From positions 1 through 64,000 of the forward strand of contig CAWBCI010000061.1 of the NCBI GenBank assembly GCA_963787195.1: a stretch of 64,000 nucleotides of DNA, written 5' to 3'. Source of the DNA: CAWBCI01 sp963787195. GTDB lineage: Bacteria; Bacteroidota; Bacteroidia; Bacteroidales; JAGOPY01. The notes below the pieces were generated by a model, which was not told the DNA's origin, did no database searches, and saw nothing but the letters and a program-made list of their open reading frames with translations. A program made the position numbers and the translations under genes. Positions 1 to 8,805 of the stretch are shown one piece after another (the first letter of the stretch is position 1; each line of letters opens with the position of its first letter).

Positions 1-220
1 GAGAAGATTTCCAGCCATTTAAGGATTGTTCTAAAGCAAGCACAAAGCTTGATTTCCCAGATCCATATGAACCGATTAAACTGAAAGATCTGCTGCCTTT
101 TTGATAATTTGATACAATTTGGGAATAAACCTGTTGAGAGTTCGGAGTAAGGATATAATTAAATTCCTCCTCAAAATCACGGATAATATTTATTGACGGT
201 GTATATGTTCTACTGTTCAT
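1..220 (-). CDS. P-loop ATPase, N-terminal fragment cut by the window edge
   Basis: An open frame runs from an ATG at 220 leftwards out of the window; 73 codons are visible. It reads MNSRTYTPSINIIRDFEEEF at the start and carries a clear Walker A motif, GSYGSGKSS, at about residues 50-58, so the product is an ATP-binding protein. Its start overlaps the end of the DUF4007 gene by 11 bases on the same strand, which implies one operon and translational coupling. The rest of the protein is outside the window, so the ATPase subfamily cannot be named. DUF4007 genes often sit in DNA-modification or phage-defence islands, so a role there is possible but only inferred. Confidence 0.75.
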   Translation of the reverse strand, partial: MNSRTYTPSINIIRDFEEEFNYILTPNSQQVYSQIVSNYQKGSRSFSLIGSYGSGKSSFVLALEQSLNGWKSS

Positions 221-1094
221 AATAAATTTGGATCAACTGCTTAACATCAAAAGTTCTATTTAAATGTAAAACATGATTGCCAGCAGTTTGAGTATACTTA
301 ATCCCCTCATATTTATATGTCAATTCTTCGATTTTTTCATAAACTCCTTCCCTATTTAGTAAAAACACATTCCCAACGGAATTGTTACCCGATACTAATT
401 CATTCAAAGAAATATTCTTAACATCACCAAATCGATTTAAAATGGCATAAAGGAAAATTTCGGCTGGAAGATTCATACGGTTGCTTCTTTCCATCAGAAA
501 AAATTCTTCCACTTTATCATCTTCATTTCTTCTGTTAAAAGAATTTATTAAGCCTAAATCGATAAATAAGCATGAAAATTCTTCTTCGATGTTTTGTTTT
601 GCAAAGCCTCTTTCTGGAATTAGATAATTTCGAATAAAAACATTAAGGTCCTGTATAAGTGTTTTTTCTGTATAAGTGCCTGATGCTTGATTTATGATAA
701 TTCTTCTTAAGAAATTTAGCAAGCTATTACGGCTAAACTCATTCCTTCCTACTAAAAATTGATTGAAAACAAGATGATAAATAGAAGAATAATTCAAAGA
801 GACAAGATTATAGTGTAATAGCCAAATTGTTCCAATATCTTCAATATATGGATCATAACCGTCATCCGTGAATATCAAACTAGCAAGTTCAGTAATATTT
901 TCTTCCTCATCAACCAATCCAAGAGCTTTTAACCAAAATCTGATTGAGCTGACCATATTCTTTCCAACGCCTAACTTAACAACTGCATCTTCATCGTTGA
1001 AATTAAATCCACTCAATAAAAAATCAACTCCCTTTTTGGGCCAAAAATGTTTACAAATAAATGTTTCGTGTCCAGAAAATTTCAACGCCTGCAT
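210..1094 (-). CDS. DUF4007 family protein
   Basis: The 294-residue product opens with FSGHETF and then has the family block DEDAVVKLGVGKNMV (about residues 35-49), the signature of DUF4007. The biochemical role is not established; homologues are known from gene neighbourhoods for DNA phosphorothioation and other defence-like functions, often next to PAPS-reductase-like proteins, helicases or ATPases. The next gene on the same strand overlaps it and encodes a P-loop ATPase. No signal peptide or membrane segment is visible, so it should be cytoplasmic. The gene is markedly more AT-rich by eye than the purine cluster that follows, consistent with separate acquisition. The family call is firm and the defence role is inference. 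Confidence 0.8.
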   Translation of the reverse strand: MQALKFSGHETFICKHFWPKKGVDFLLSGFNFNDEDAVVKLGVGKNMVSSIRFWLKALGLVDEEENITELASLIFTDDGYDPYIEDIGTIWLLHYNLVSLNYSSIYHLVFNQFLVGRNEFSRNSLLNFLRRIIINQASGTYTEKTLIQDLNVFIRNYLIPERGFAKQNIEEEFSCLFIDLGLINSFNRRNEDDKVEEFFLMERSNRMNLPAEIFLYAILNRFGDVKNISLNELVSGNNSVGNVFLLNREGVYEKIEELTYKYEGIKYTQTAGNHVLHLNRTFDVKQLIQIYYEQ

Positions 1095-1147
1095 AGGTTG
1101 ACAATATATGTTTAGATAGTTTTTTTCGTGAGTAAAGATAGTACGAT

Positions 1148-1429
1148 TTAGGAATCCTTCCTCAATAAATTACCCCAGGTTTCTAACAACAAACATGTTG
1201 CATGATAACATTTTCGGGCTTTGATATCACTTCTCATTGCTAACTCTTTTTCAATCGTCCCTTCAAAACTCATGGCAAACTTTGGGGCACCCTCTTTCCC
1301 GGGGTTAAAATTCCGGTCAACTTTCAGTTGTCCCTTCGGGACAGATGTAACGACGTAGCGATTGAACGATATTCGATATGCAATGTGATTTCCGATTTTC
1401 CATTTATTCGACATTTCGATATTCGCCAA
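1148..1429 (-). CDS. Small hypothetical ORF, doubtful
   Basis: A 93-codon frame whose product I do not recognise. It is basic, has no signal peptide or membrane segment, and the C-terminal half (KARKCYHATCLLLETWGN) looks more protein-like than the start. It lies 53 bases upstream of DUF4007 on the same strand. It may be the eroded remnant of a longer gene. A short hairpin (TGTCCC-TTC-GGGACA) lies inside the frame at about 1329-1343, which argues that at least part of the stretch is intergenic repeat. Confidence 0.25.
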   Translation of the reverse strand: MANIEMSNKWKIGNHIAYRISFNRYVVTSVPKGQLKVDRNFNPGKEGAPKFAMSFEGTIEKELAMRSDIKARKCYHATCLLLETWGNLLRKDS

Positions 1430-1619
1430 ATCCCTATGTGTCCCCTATTGTGCCCTACTGTGCCTATCCCGATAAACCGGGACAAGTTGTGTTGAAAAAA
1501 AGATGGTTAACCCAAATAATTATCCTTTCTCCCCTTTTATCTTCATCCATCCAATTATTAATTTTAGTTTTATATTTATTTAGGAAGAAAAGAAAATTAA
1601 TAAGTTTTATTTTGATTTG

Positions 1620-2626
1620 ATGAATACGGATATCCGGATAAATAAGGAGCTATGCCAGCTGACCGCCCAAATCATCAGGCCTCTCAAACCCCGGCAGGAA
1701 TTCTACCAGCGTCCTTTCCTGGTCCTGCAGGCAGAGCGGGAAATACGGCTTCGGGCTTTCTTCTATGCGGTGGCTATCTGCCATCAGACTTATAATCTGC
1801 GTAACGAAAGATCTGCAACTCTTCGGCTGGGATTACCTGGAATATGTTTTTACGGATATGATGCGGAAAAGGCACCCCCTGCTGGAAGCGGGAGCTGCTT
1901 CGGGGATGGGGAAGGAAGAATTAGAAATTTTGTTAGCCGCGTTATTTTCTCCCGATGAAAATCCTGAAAACACGACTCTCGACCGTCTTGCTGAAAGAGC
2001 CAATTTTCTTATCGAACTGGATACTTTCGTTCAGGATCATTTCGATTCGAAGCTGGAGAGGCTGGTGGATTCAACCGAAGGAAAACTGATAAATGGTGGA
2101 AAAGGCTATTACGAACTTCTTCCAAAAACCATCTCCTTCAGCGACCCCATGAAAAAGAAGATAACTTTCCTGCTTAAACTATTGGAGGAAGCGGGACTGG
2201 AAACGATCTCCGACAAGCAGAACTTCATCCCCATCATGGATTACCATATGCAGCGGGTGCTGCTCCGCCTGGGCTGCGTGGAGATAAAGGACAAATAACC
2301 TTCATGAGAAACTTATAAATCATACTCCCCTGCAAAGCGATGAAGATATCCGCTCGGCCTGCATAGAGGCTTTCCAGATGATCAGCGGGCTATCGGGCCA
2401 TCCGGTGACCAAACTGAACGATTTCTTCTGGTCGCTGGGCAGAAGCTGCTGCAATACAAAAGCTCTTTGCGAGTTTCATCATTGTGAAAAAGATCCCTGC
2501 ACTTTTTTCACTATTGTAGAGCTTGAGGAGCATAAAAACTGCATCTTTGAAGATATTTGCAAAGGGGCCCGTGACATTAATTACCGGGCCCTCTGGCAAC
2601 CCGTCGTGGAAACACATTATTATTAG
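1620..2626 (+). pseudogene. Cysteine-rich HhH/glycosylase-like protein, broken by two single-base insertions
   Basis: Three plus-strand frames join into one protein of about 335 residues if one extra base is removed near 1810 (AACGAAAG, giving NLRNKDLQLFGWDYLEYVF) and one near 2294 (GACAAATAAC, giving EIKDNNLHEKL). The joined product has a block PIMDYHMQRVLLRLGCVEI followed by an acidic helix, weakly reminiscent of the helix-hairpin-helix core of base or queuosine glycosylases. A C-terminal cluster, CCNTKALCEFHHCEKDPC, could bind an Fe-S cluster as in endonuclease III relatives. It ends nine bases before ssnA, so it is probably the first gene of the ssnA-hydantoinase operon. The function is not known to me; the glycosylase link is a guess from motif shape. 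The breaks may be sequence errors rather than true decay. Confidence 0.6.
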
Positions 2627-2635
2627 AAAGAGCTT

Positions 2636-3902
2636 ATGATATTTCTTAAAAACGGAACATTATATAGACTGGCAAACGCTGGAATTCCGCAAAGCCGACT
2701 TGCTGGTGGAAGAAGGCCCTGAGGGGAAGCTTATTTTTAACCCACAATCCGAGATCATCAAGACAGCTAAGTCTCTCGACTGCTCGGGTCGCTATATCAC
2801 CAAATCCTTTGCCTGCGGGCATCATCATGTCTATTCCGCCCTGGCCCGCGGAATGGGGGCCCCGAAGAAAAACCCGGAAAACTTCCGGGAGATCCTGCAA
2901 TATATCTGGTGGACCCTCGACAAAGCACTGGATGCGGACATGATCCGCTCCAGCGCCCTGGTGACGGCCATGGCCTGCGCAAAAAACGGGGTAAGCTTCG
3001 TGATAGACCACCACGCCTCCCCTTTCGCTGTGGAAGGCAGCCTGGAAATAATAGCAAAGGCCTTCGATGAAGTGGGCCTGGGTCACCTGCTCTGCTACGA
3101 GATCAGCGACAGCGACGGGAAAGAAATAGCCCGCAAAGGCCTGGAGGAAAGCGCTGCTTACCTTTCGAAAAGGCAGGGTCTGGTGGGATTGCACGCCTCC
3201 TTCACCGTTGGAGACGAAACCCTCGAAAAGGCCGTTGGGCTTGCCCGGGAGACTTCATCCGGCATACATATCCATGTGGCGGAAGATAAATACGATGAAG
3301 CGCATTGCATGGAAACTTACAACATGCGCATTATAGACCGCCTGGAAAAGGCCGGTGTGCTGGACTTTCCTAAAACCATACTGGCCCACTGCCTCCACCT
3401 GGACCAGGGTGAAAGGGAAAAGGTAAACGCCTCGCTGGCCTGGGTTGTGGAAAATACCGAAAGCAACCTGAACAACGGGGTGGGACATTTCGATGCCCGC
3501 GCTCTGGGCGGGAATATCATGCTGGGCAACGACGGCATGCATAGCGATATGCTGCGAAGCGCCAAAGCAGCTTTCTTTTCAGGACATAATTATGAAGACA
3601 TTAATTATTCCGAAACATACCGCCGCTTCCGGAATGTGCATCATTACCTGGAAAATAACCATTTCACCGGCGACGGGGAAAACAACCTCGTGGTGATGGA
3701 TTATGATACTCCTACACCCTTCAACCAGGATAATTTCTTCGGACATTTTCTCTTTGGTCTGGAAGGCAGGCATGTAAGCAAGCTGATTTCCCAAGGCAAA
3801 CTCATATTGGATGAGGGGAAGATGATAAATGTGGATGAAGAGGATATCCTGGAAGAGGCCCGGAAGCAGGCGACACGCCTCTGGAAAAAAATGCAGGCTT
3901 AA
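2636..3902 (+). CDS. ssnA: SsnA-like amidohydrolase (start split by one extra base)
   Basis: Putative aminohydrolase of the SsnA family, a metal-dependent TIM-barrel amidohydrolase related to chlorohydrolases and guanine deaminase, found in purine/hydantoin catabolic clusters. The long frame is open from about 2640, but its family start lies in another frame: ATG at 2636 gives MIFLKNGT, and removing one base of the TT near 2660 continues as YIDWQTLEFRKADLLVEEG, the normal SsnA beginning. Seen in the body are the metal-site motifs GHHHVYS, HIHVAED and GNDGMHSDM. The full length of about 421 residues is typical. It is followed by the hydantoinase gene with a 5-base gap. The true substrate of SsnA is unsettled. 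Confidence 0.85.
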
Positions 3903-3907
3903 ATAGT

Positions 3908-5237
3908 ATGGAACGCTCTACTGATCATAAACGGAACTGTAGTGCGGGACGGACAATCCCGCCAGGAAGATATACTTATCGAAGACGGGAAAATTGCCCG
4001 TATTGGGAAGATCTCTCCTTCTGATTATCCTGCTTACAAAACTATTGATGCCAGTGGAAAATATATTATACCCGGCGGAATAGATCCCCATGTTCACCTG
4101 GCCCTGCCCACCCCGGCCGGGAATTCCTCGGATGATTTTTATAGCGGCAGCCGGGCGGCCCTGGCTGGCGGAACAACGTACTTCATGGATTTCGTGACCC
4201 CGCACAAAGGGCAATCACTGATAGAGGCTCTGCACCTCAGACAGGCCGAAACCAAAGCCAGTCTCACCCCTTGCGGATTGCACGTCGGGATCAGCGAATG
4301 GAATGTAAAGGTGGCGGATGAAGTTATCAGGTGCATTGAAGAGGAAAATATAAAATCTTTTAAGGCCTATCTTGCTTACAGAGAAAGCATTGGGATCAGT
4401 ACCCGGGAATTGGGTGAATTAATGAAGGTGCTTGGCCCGGCGGGGGGCTTGCTTATGGTCCATAGCGAAGACGGGGAGATGGTGAGCCGCCTTCAACAGC
4501 AATTTATTCGGGAGGGCAAGACGCGTCCCTGCTATCATCCCCTGTCGCGGCCGCCCGAAGCGGAAGTGAGAGCGGTTGGGGAAGTGCTGGAATTATCAGC
4601 TAAGACCGGTTGCCCGGTTTACATAGTGCATATTTCTACCGGAAAAGCTGCCGCTTTGGTGAGGCAGGCGAAAAGATCTGGCGTAAAGGTCTTTGCGGAG
4701 ACCTGTCCGCATTACCTTCTGCTGGATGAAAGTGTTTATGATCCGAAGCGCCCCGACATGGAAGTGCTGCCCTTCATACTCTCGCCCCCGCTGAGGCCGG
4801 CGGAGAATAAGGAAGGGCTCTGGGAAGCCCTGTCCGATGGCATCTTTGATACCATAGGCACCGACCATTGTCCGTTCAACCTGCACGGGCAGAAGGACAA
4901 AGGCCTGCATGATTTTACGAAAGTCCCCAACGGGGCAGGGGGGATTGAGCATAGGCTGGGCTTGATGTATACTTACGGGGTTTTGGAAGGGAAAATCAGC
5001 ATTGAAAGGTTTGTGGAGCTTGTTTCGACCAATGCGTCGGAAATCTTTGGGATAGAGAAGAAAGGGAAATTAGAGGCGGGCTACGATGCGGATATAGTCA
5101 TCTGGAATCCGGAGACTGAGCATACTATCTCCGTCAAAAACCATATGCAGCGCTGCGATTCGGAGATCTATGAAAGTTTTGAGGTGAAAGGGAAGGCTGC
5201 GGTGGTGGTGCTGGGAGGAGAGATAATAGTGCCTTAA
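3908..5237 (+). CDS. hyuA: Dihydropyrimidinase / D-hydantoinase family amidohydrolase
   Basis: Cyclic-amide hydrolase that opens hydantoin or dihydropyrimidine rings, cytoplasmic, with a binuclear metal centre. Visible ligands are the HVH of GGIDPHVHL, the candidate carbamylated lysine in FKAYLAY, the histidines of MVHSED and VYIVHIST, and the aspartate of GTDHCPF. The fully in-frame part starts at a GTG (3942) or CTG (3921), yet the codons before it (LLIINGTVVRDG) are the usual hydantoinase N-terminus. An ATG at 3908 joins this frame if one A is removed near 3912 (MDALLIINGT). I take 3908 as the start, with a probable one-base insertion. It overlaps no neighbour and is the last gene of the plus-strand operon. 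Substrate specificity cannot be told from sequence. Confidence 0.87.
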
Positions 5238-5313
5238 TCATTTCTTGCTAACTTATCCGTAGAAAAGATATTCTGTTTACAAATTCCTTATGATTCCTTT
5301 TCAGCCTGTAAAA

Positions 5314-5980
5314 AAAACCACTTAGACACTTAGGACACTTAGATTCACTAAGAAGATGGAAGCTTTGAAAATTCCTCTGTTACTAATGGAACCATTTGTT
5401 TTACTATATTTTCACAATGAAAATTAATCAACAAGCCCTTTGGTTTGCCCGTTAATTTAAGATAAGACAGCAACTGAGCCATATATAACGGAATCATTAC
5501 CTCAACAGCCTTTAATTCAACAATAATCAAATCATTCACCAGAAGATCAAGTTTTAAGGTACCTCCAAGATCTCTTTCTTTGTATTTGATAGGTACATAT
5601 AATTGGGATTTAACATCCAGGCCTAAATCTCTGATTTCTTCAATAAGACATTGCTCATATACCGATTCCAGTAAACCGGGCCCCAGGTTCTTATGTACTT
5701 CTATTGCACATCCTACAATTTTATAAGAAAGTTCGTTAATGTGTCTTTGAGTGATCATTTCTTTATTATTTGGTTAATTAATATCTTGATCTAAAATAAT
5801 AAAAACCTAAAATGATCGAGATAAGTTATTGTATGTTTGAAGAAAAAAGAATTGACTTTTTCGCGTTTTTTTATTGCCACTAAGGTATTTAGGACACGAA
5901 GATTATTTTAATTTTTACTTAAGTCGGATTAATTAAATCCTAAGTGTTCCTGAGTGAACTTAGTGTCTAAGTGGTTTTTT
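5314..5980. repeat. GxxExxY cassette 1: inverted-repeat arms around a nuclease-like gene
   Basis: The left arm (5314-5353) is made of degenerate CACTTAG units; the right arm (5939-5980) is its reverse complement with a few differences (CCACTTAGACACTAAG). A further partial arm, CACTAAGGTATTTAGGACAC, lies at 5877-5896. Between the arms is the GxxExxY gene. The cassette lies between the ends of two convergent operons. The same design with a related arm sequence recurs at 14567-15079, so this looks like a mobile or duplicating unit rather than a terminator. Confidence 0.7.
5348..5758 (-). CDS. GxxExxY family protein, PD-(D/E)XK nuclease-like (copy 1)
   Basis: A 136-residue protein with the family-defining GLLESVY at residues 28-34 and a restriction-endonuclease-like core: D71 in LKLDLL, then E81 and K83 in VELKAVE. 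That pattern matches the PD-(D/E)XK nuclease fold, though the cellular role of GxxExxY proteins is unknown. It is about 85 percent identical by my alignment to the second copy at 14603-15016. It sits inside inverted-repeat arms and has no operon partner, so it is best viewed as cargo of a small repeat-bounded element. Cytoplasmic; no signal peptide. Confidence 0.88.
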   Translation of the reverse strand: MITQRHINELSYKIVGCAIEVHKNLGPGLLESVYEQCLIEEIRDLGLDVKSQLYVPIKYKERDLGGTLKLDLLVNDLIIVELKAVEVMIPLYMAQLLSYLKLTGKPKGLLINFHCENIVKQMVPLVTEEFSKLPSS

Positions 5981-6023
5981 GAAAACTTAGCAAAAAGAGA
6001 AGTAGATATCTAATTCATAAGAA

Positions 6024-7214
6024 TCAGAAAACCCTGGGAACATTCCTCTCCATCATCCCCCTCAGTACCTCCGCCGGGTTTTCGAAGCGGTTGCTGAGCA
6101 TCATGGCAGCGATGATGTAAGGCTTGAAGCCCGCCTGCTTATACAGCGGCACCCTGTAGCGCTCAAATACACTGGCCTCCACTTCGCCTTCCTTACACGA
6201 CACCCCCGAGATATCCGCCGGCAGGCAATGCATATACAGCGCCTCCCCAGACTTTGTCAGCTTCATTTTATCTTCTGTGCATTCCCAGTCCTTGAAGCGG
6301 GCATTGTTGGCCAGGCATGATTTCTCCAAGGCCTTCAGTCCCTCATGATCATTATTTCTCAGCAGTTCCGTCCTTTGCTCCATCACATGATAAGGCGCCC
6401 AGCTCTTGGGATACACTATATCCGCATCCCGGAAAGCCTCTTCCATGGAATTCACCACCCGGAAGCTCCCACCATTTTCCTCAGCCTGTTTGCCGGCCAG
6501 TTCCACTACTTCAGGTATCAGACCGTAACCTTCCGGGTAAGCCAGGTCGACCTGCATACCCATGCGGGTCATGAGGCCTATGATGCCCTGGGGAACTGAA
6601 AGCGGCTTTCCGTAACTTGGGGAATAGGCCCAGCTCATCGCTATCTTCTTTCCCTTCAGCTTTTCCAGCGATCCGAAGACGGTCTTCAGGTGCAGCAGGT
6701 CAGCCATGCTTTGGGTGGGATGGTCGATGTCACACTGCAGGTTGACTATGCCCGGTCTTTGCGGCAGTACCCCGTCAGCAAAAGCTTCGTCAAGGGCAGC
6801 GCCCACCTCACGCATGTAGGCGTTGCCGGCCCCCAGGAACATGTCGTCGCGTATGCCTATGATATCGCTCAGGAAGGAGATCATGGCCGAAGTTTCGCGA
6901 ACCGTTTCCCCATGGGCTATCTGCGACTTGCCTTCATCCAGGTCCTGCACCTCCAATCCGAGCAGGTTGGCTGCCGAAGCAAAGGAGAATCGGGTACGGG
7001 TGGAGTTGTCGCGGAACTGCGATATGGCCAGGCCGGAGTCGAAGCAACGAACCGAAATATTATGGTCGCGCAGGTATTTCAAGGCTTCGGCCACAGCCAG
7101 CACCGTTTCCAGTTCGCCATAGCTCTTCTCCCAGGTCAGTAAAAAATCTTTTCCGAAAAGTCCTGTTCCCGCTTTCGCGGCATTTTTCAGGAGTATATCA
7201 AAAGTATTATCCAT
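6024..7214 (-). CDS. ygeW: Knotted carbamoyltransferase YgeW
   Basis: A 396-residue aspartate/ornithine carbamoyltransferase superfamily member of the YgeW branch. The carbamoyl-phosphate motif is STRTRFSF (about residues 71-78, in place of STRTR), followed by HPTQSMADLLH and HCLPADI. YgeW enzymes are linked to purine and allantoin-type catabolism; the accepted amino partner is not firmly known. Run backwards, such an enzyme yields carbamoyl phosphate for ATP by carbamate kinase, but no kinase gene is in the window. It is the last gene of the minus-strand operon, 28 bases after ygeY. No membrane or signal sequence. Confidence 0.9.
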   Translation of the reverse strand: MDNTFDILLKNAAKAGTGLFGKDFLLTWEKSYGELETVLAVAEALKYLRDHNISVRCFDSGLAISQFRDNSTRTRFSFASAANLLGLEVQDLDEGKSQIAHGETVRETSAMISFLSDIIGIRDDMFLGAGNAYMREVGAALDEAFADGVLPQRPGIVNLQCDIDHPTQSMADLLHLKTVFGSLEKLKGKKIAMSWAYSPSYGKPLSVPQGIIGLMTRMGMQVDLAYPEGYGLIPEVVELAGKQAEENGGSFRVVNSMEEAFRDADIVYPKSWAPYHVMEQRTELLRNNDHEGLKALEKSCLANNARFKDWECTEDKMKLTKSGEALYMHCLPADISGVSCKEGEVEASVFERYRVPLYKQAGFKPYIIAAMMLSNRFENPAEVLRGMMERNVPRVF

Positions 7215-7242
7215 GTTATTTCCAAAATTTTATTCTGATGAT

Positions 7243-8439
7243 TTATTCTGAAAGTTCATAAGCCAGGGCCGCGTAGAAGGCCGAAGCGGCCTGCAGGTCG
7301 CTCACCGGCACCTTCTCGTTGGGCGCATGGGCCAGCACTTCGTTTCCCGGACCGAAGCCGATGCAGGGCACATCATAATAACCGTTAAGAGTTACCCCAT
7401 TCGTAGAGAAAGTCCATTTATCGATTAATGGGGCTTTGCCGAATAAAGCCGAAAAAGCCGCTGCCGATTTGGTCACCAGGGGATGCTCCAGGGGCATCTT
7501 CCAGGTGGGGTAGTATTTTTCCATGCCGTATTTCAGTCCGGTGTAGGCGGTGGCCTCATATTGCAGCACTTCTATCTCCGCGTCCATTCCTTTCAAAATT
7601 TCACGGACCTCCTCTACTGCTGATTCTTTGGTCTCGCCCCAGGTGAGGCGGCGGTCGAGATGTATGCGGGCATAATCAGAGACGGCGCACAAAGACGGGC
7701 TGTCGGAGACGAACTGGGTGAGGGTCACGCTGCCCTTACCCAGGAAATCATCGTGGCGGAGGCGCTCGTTGAGTTTCTCTATCTCGAGGCAGGCCCGGGA
7801 TGCCATGTAGATGGCATTTTTGCCCCTTTCAGGGGCTGAACCGTGGGAAGAGACCCCATGAAAGCTGACCTCTATCTCCATACGTCCGCGGTGGCCGCGG
7901 TATAGGTTCAGGTTGGTAGGCTCGGTGATGACCGCGAAGTCGGGGCGCAGCTTCTCCTCCTCTACCAGGTACTTCCAGCAGAGGCCGTCGCAATCTTCCT
8001 CTATGACCGTTCCCGTGAAGTAGATTGTAAGGTCGCCGTCGAAAGCCAGTTCCTTTAGAATACGTCCGGCGGTGACAAAAGCTGCCGGCCCCCCTTTCTG
8101 GTCGACGCTGCCGCGGCCGTGCACAAAGCCCTCGCTGATCTCGCCCGAGAAAGGGTCCTTAGCCCAGTTGGCCAGGCTGCCCGTGTCGACAGTATCGATA
8201 TGGCCGTCGAATACCAGCACCTTTTTCCCATTGCCTATACGTCCTATAACATTTCCCAGCCCGTCGATACGGGCCTCGTCGAAGCCGGCTTCCAGCATCT
8301 GCCTTTGCAATTCGGCAGCCACTTCCTTCTCCTCCGTGCTCATAGAGCGTATCTTCACCAGTTTGGAAAGGTTCGTTGCTGTAAAGTCACTGTATTCAGC
8401 GGCCAGTTCCTTTATCCTGTTCAGTATTTCTTCCTTCAT
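7243..8439 (-). CDS. ygeY: YgeY family M20 hydrolase, selenium-metabolism linked
   Basis: A 398-residue zinc peptidase/deacylase of the M20 family. Seen are the first metal motif VFDGHIDTVD, the DQKGG metal-bridging aspartate, the catalytic glutamate pair IEEDCDG, TEPTNL, and the terminal GNEVLAHAPNEKVP. The YgeY branch co-occurs with SsnA, YgeW, hydantoinase and molybdenum hydroxylases and is presumed to hydrolyse a carbamoylated or ureido amino acid made by the hydantoinase. It is followed at once by ygeW. Upstream, 355 bases of repeat material separate it from xdhB, so transcription from the xdh genes may be weakened. Cytoplasmic. Confidence 0.9.
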   Translation of the reverse strand: MKEEILNRIKELAAEYSDFTATNLSKLVKIRSMSTEEKEVAAELQRQMLEAGFDEARIDGLGNVIGRIGNGKKVLVFDGHIDTVDTGSLANWAKDPFSGEISEGFVHGRGSVDQKGGPAAFVTAGRILKELAFDGDLTIYFTGTVIEEDCDGLCWKYLVEEEKLRPDFAVITEPTNLNLYRGHRGRMEIEVSFHGVSSHGSAPERGKNAIYMASRACLEIEKLNERLRHDDFLGKGSVTLTQFVSDSPSLCAVSDYARIHLDRRLTWGETKESAVEEVREILKGMDAEIEVLQYEATAYTGLKYGMEKYYPTWKMPLEHPLVTKSAAAFSALFGKAPLIDKWTFSTNGVTLNGYYDVPCIGFGPGNEVLAHAPNEKVPVSDLQAASAFYAALAYELSE

Positions 8440-8542
8440 AATCCCTTCATTCTAAATATTAATAATTTTACGCGAAATTAACGGTAAATTAGGGTTTATC
8501 GTTTAATTTGGGAAAGAAATGTTGATTGAAAACAAAAGGAAA

Positions 8543-8702
8543 CTTTTACAATTTTCAATATTCAATATAATATTTAATATTCCCCCTCCGTGGCCCTCCG
8601 TGCAAATCTCTGTGACTCTCCGTGAAACAAATAAAATGGCTGCTAGTGTGATACTTTTTTTTATTACTCGGAGATACAAGGAGGAAAAGGAGATACACGG
8701 AG
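8543..8702. repeat. CTCCGTG inverted-repeat element, copy 1
   Basis: About 160 bases. One side has repeated CTCCGTG units (CCTCCGTGGCCCTCCGTG) and the other side the reverse units (GATACACGGAG), enclosing ATGGCTGCTAGTGTGATAC and a T-run. The core and both arms recur at 18431-18591. No ORF lies inside. This resembles a non-autonomous miniature element or the emptied shell of a repeat-bounded cassette. It lies between xdhB and ygeY, inside what would otherwise be one operon. Confidence 0.7.
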
Positions 8703-8739
8703 TCGTTCTGAGCCAGGGTAGAGAGACTATTCAAAAAAT

Positions 8740-8805
8740 CACATCATCGCATCATCGCATCATCACATCATCAAATCCCCACATCCCCGCATCATCAAAT
8801 CATCC
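8740..8805. repeat. CATCATCGCATCAT simple repeat
   Basis: An imperfect array of CATCATCG/CATCATCA/AAATC units running up to and slightly past the stop codon of xdhB (8795). The array makes up the last part of the gap between xdhB and ygeY. It has no coding function visible. Confidence 0.6.

Noticed and set aside
3..104. Plus-strand C-terminal fragment at the window start
   Set aside because: It is the shadow of the minus-strand ATPase, which has a clear Walker A and overlaps the DUF4007 gene.
2637..3902. Selenocysteine codons or SECIS elements in the selenium-linked cluster
   Set aside because: The frames of ssnA, ygeW, ygeY and xdh genes contain no in-frame TGA at conserved positions.
8740..8805. 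CRISPR-like repetitive stretch
   Set aside because: It is a simple CATCATC array without regular spacers; no cas gene is in the window.
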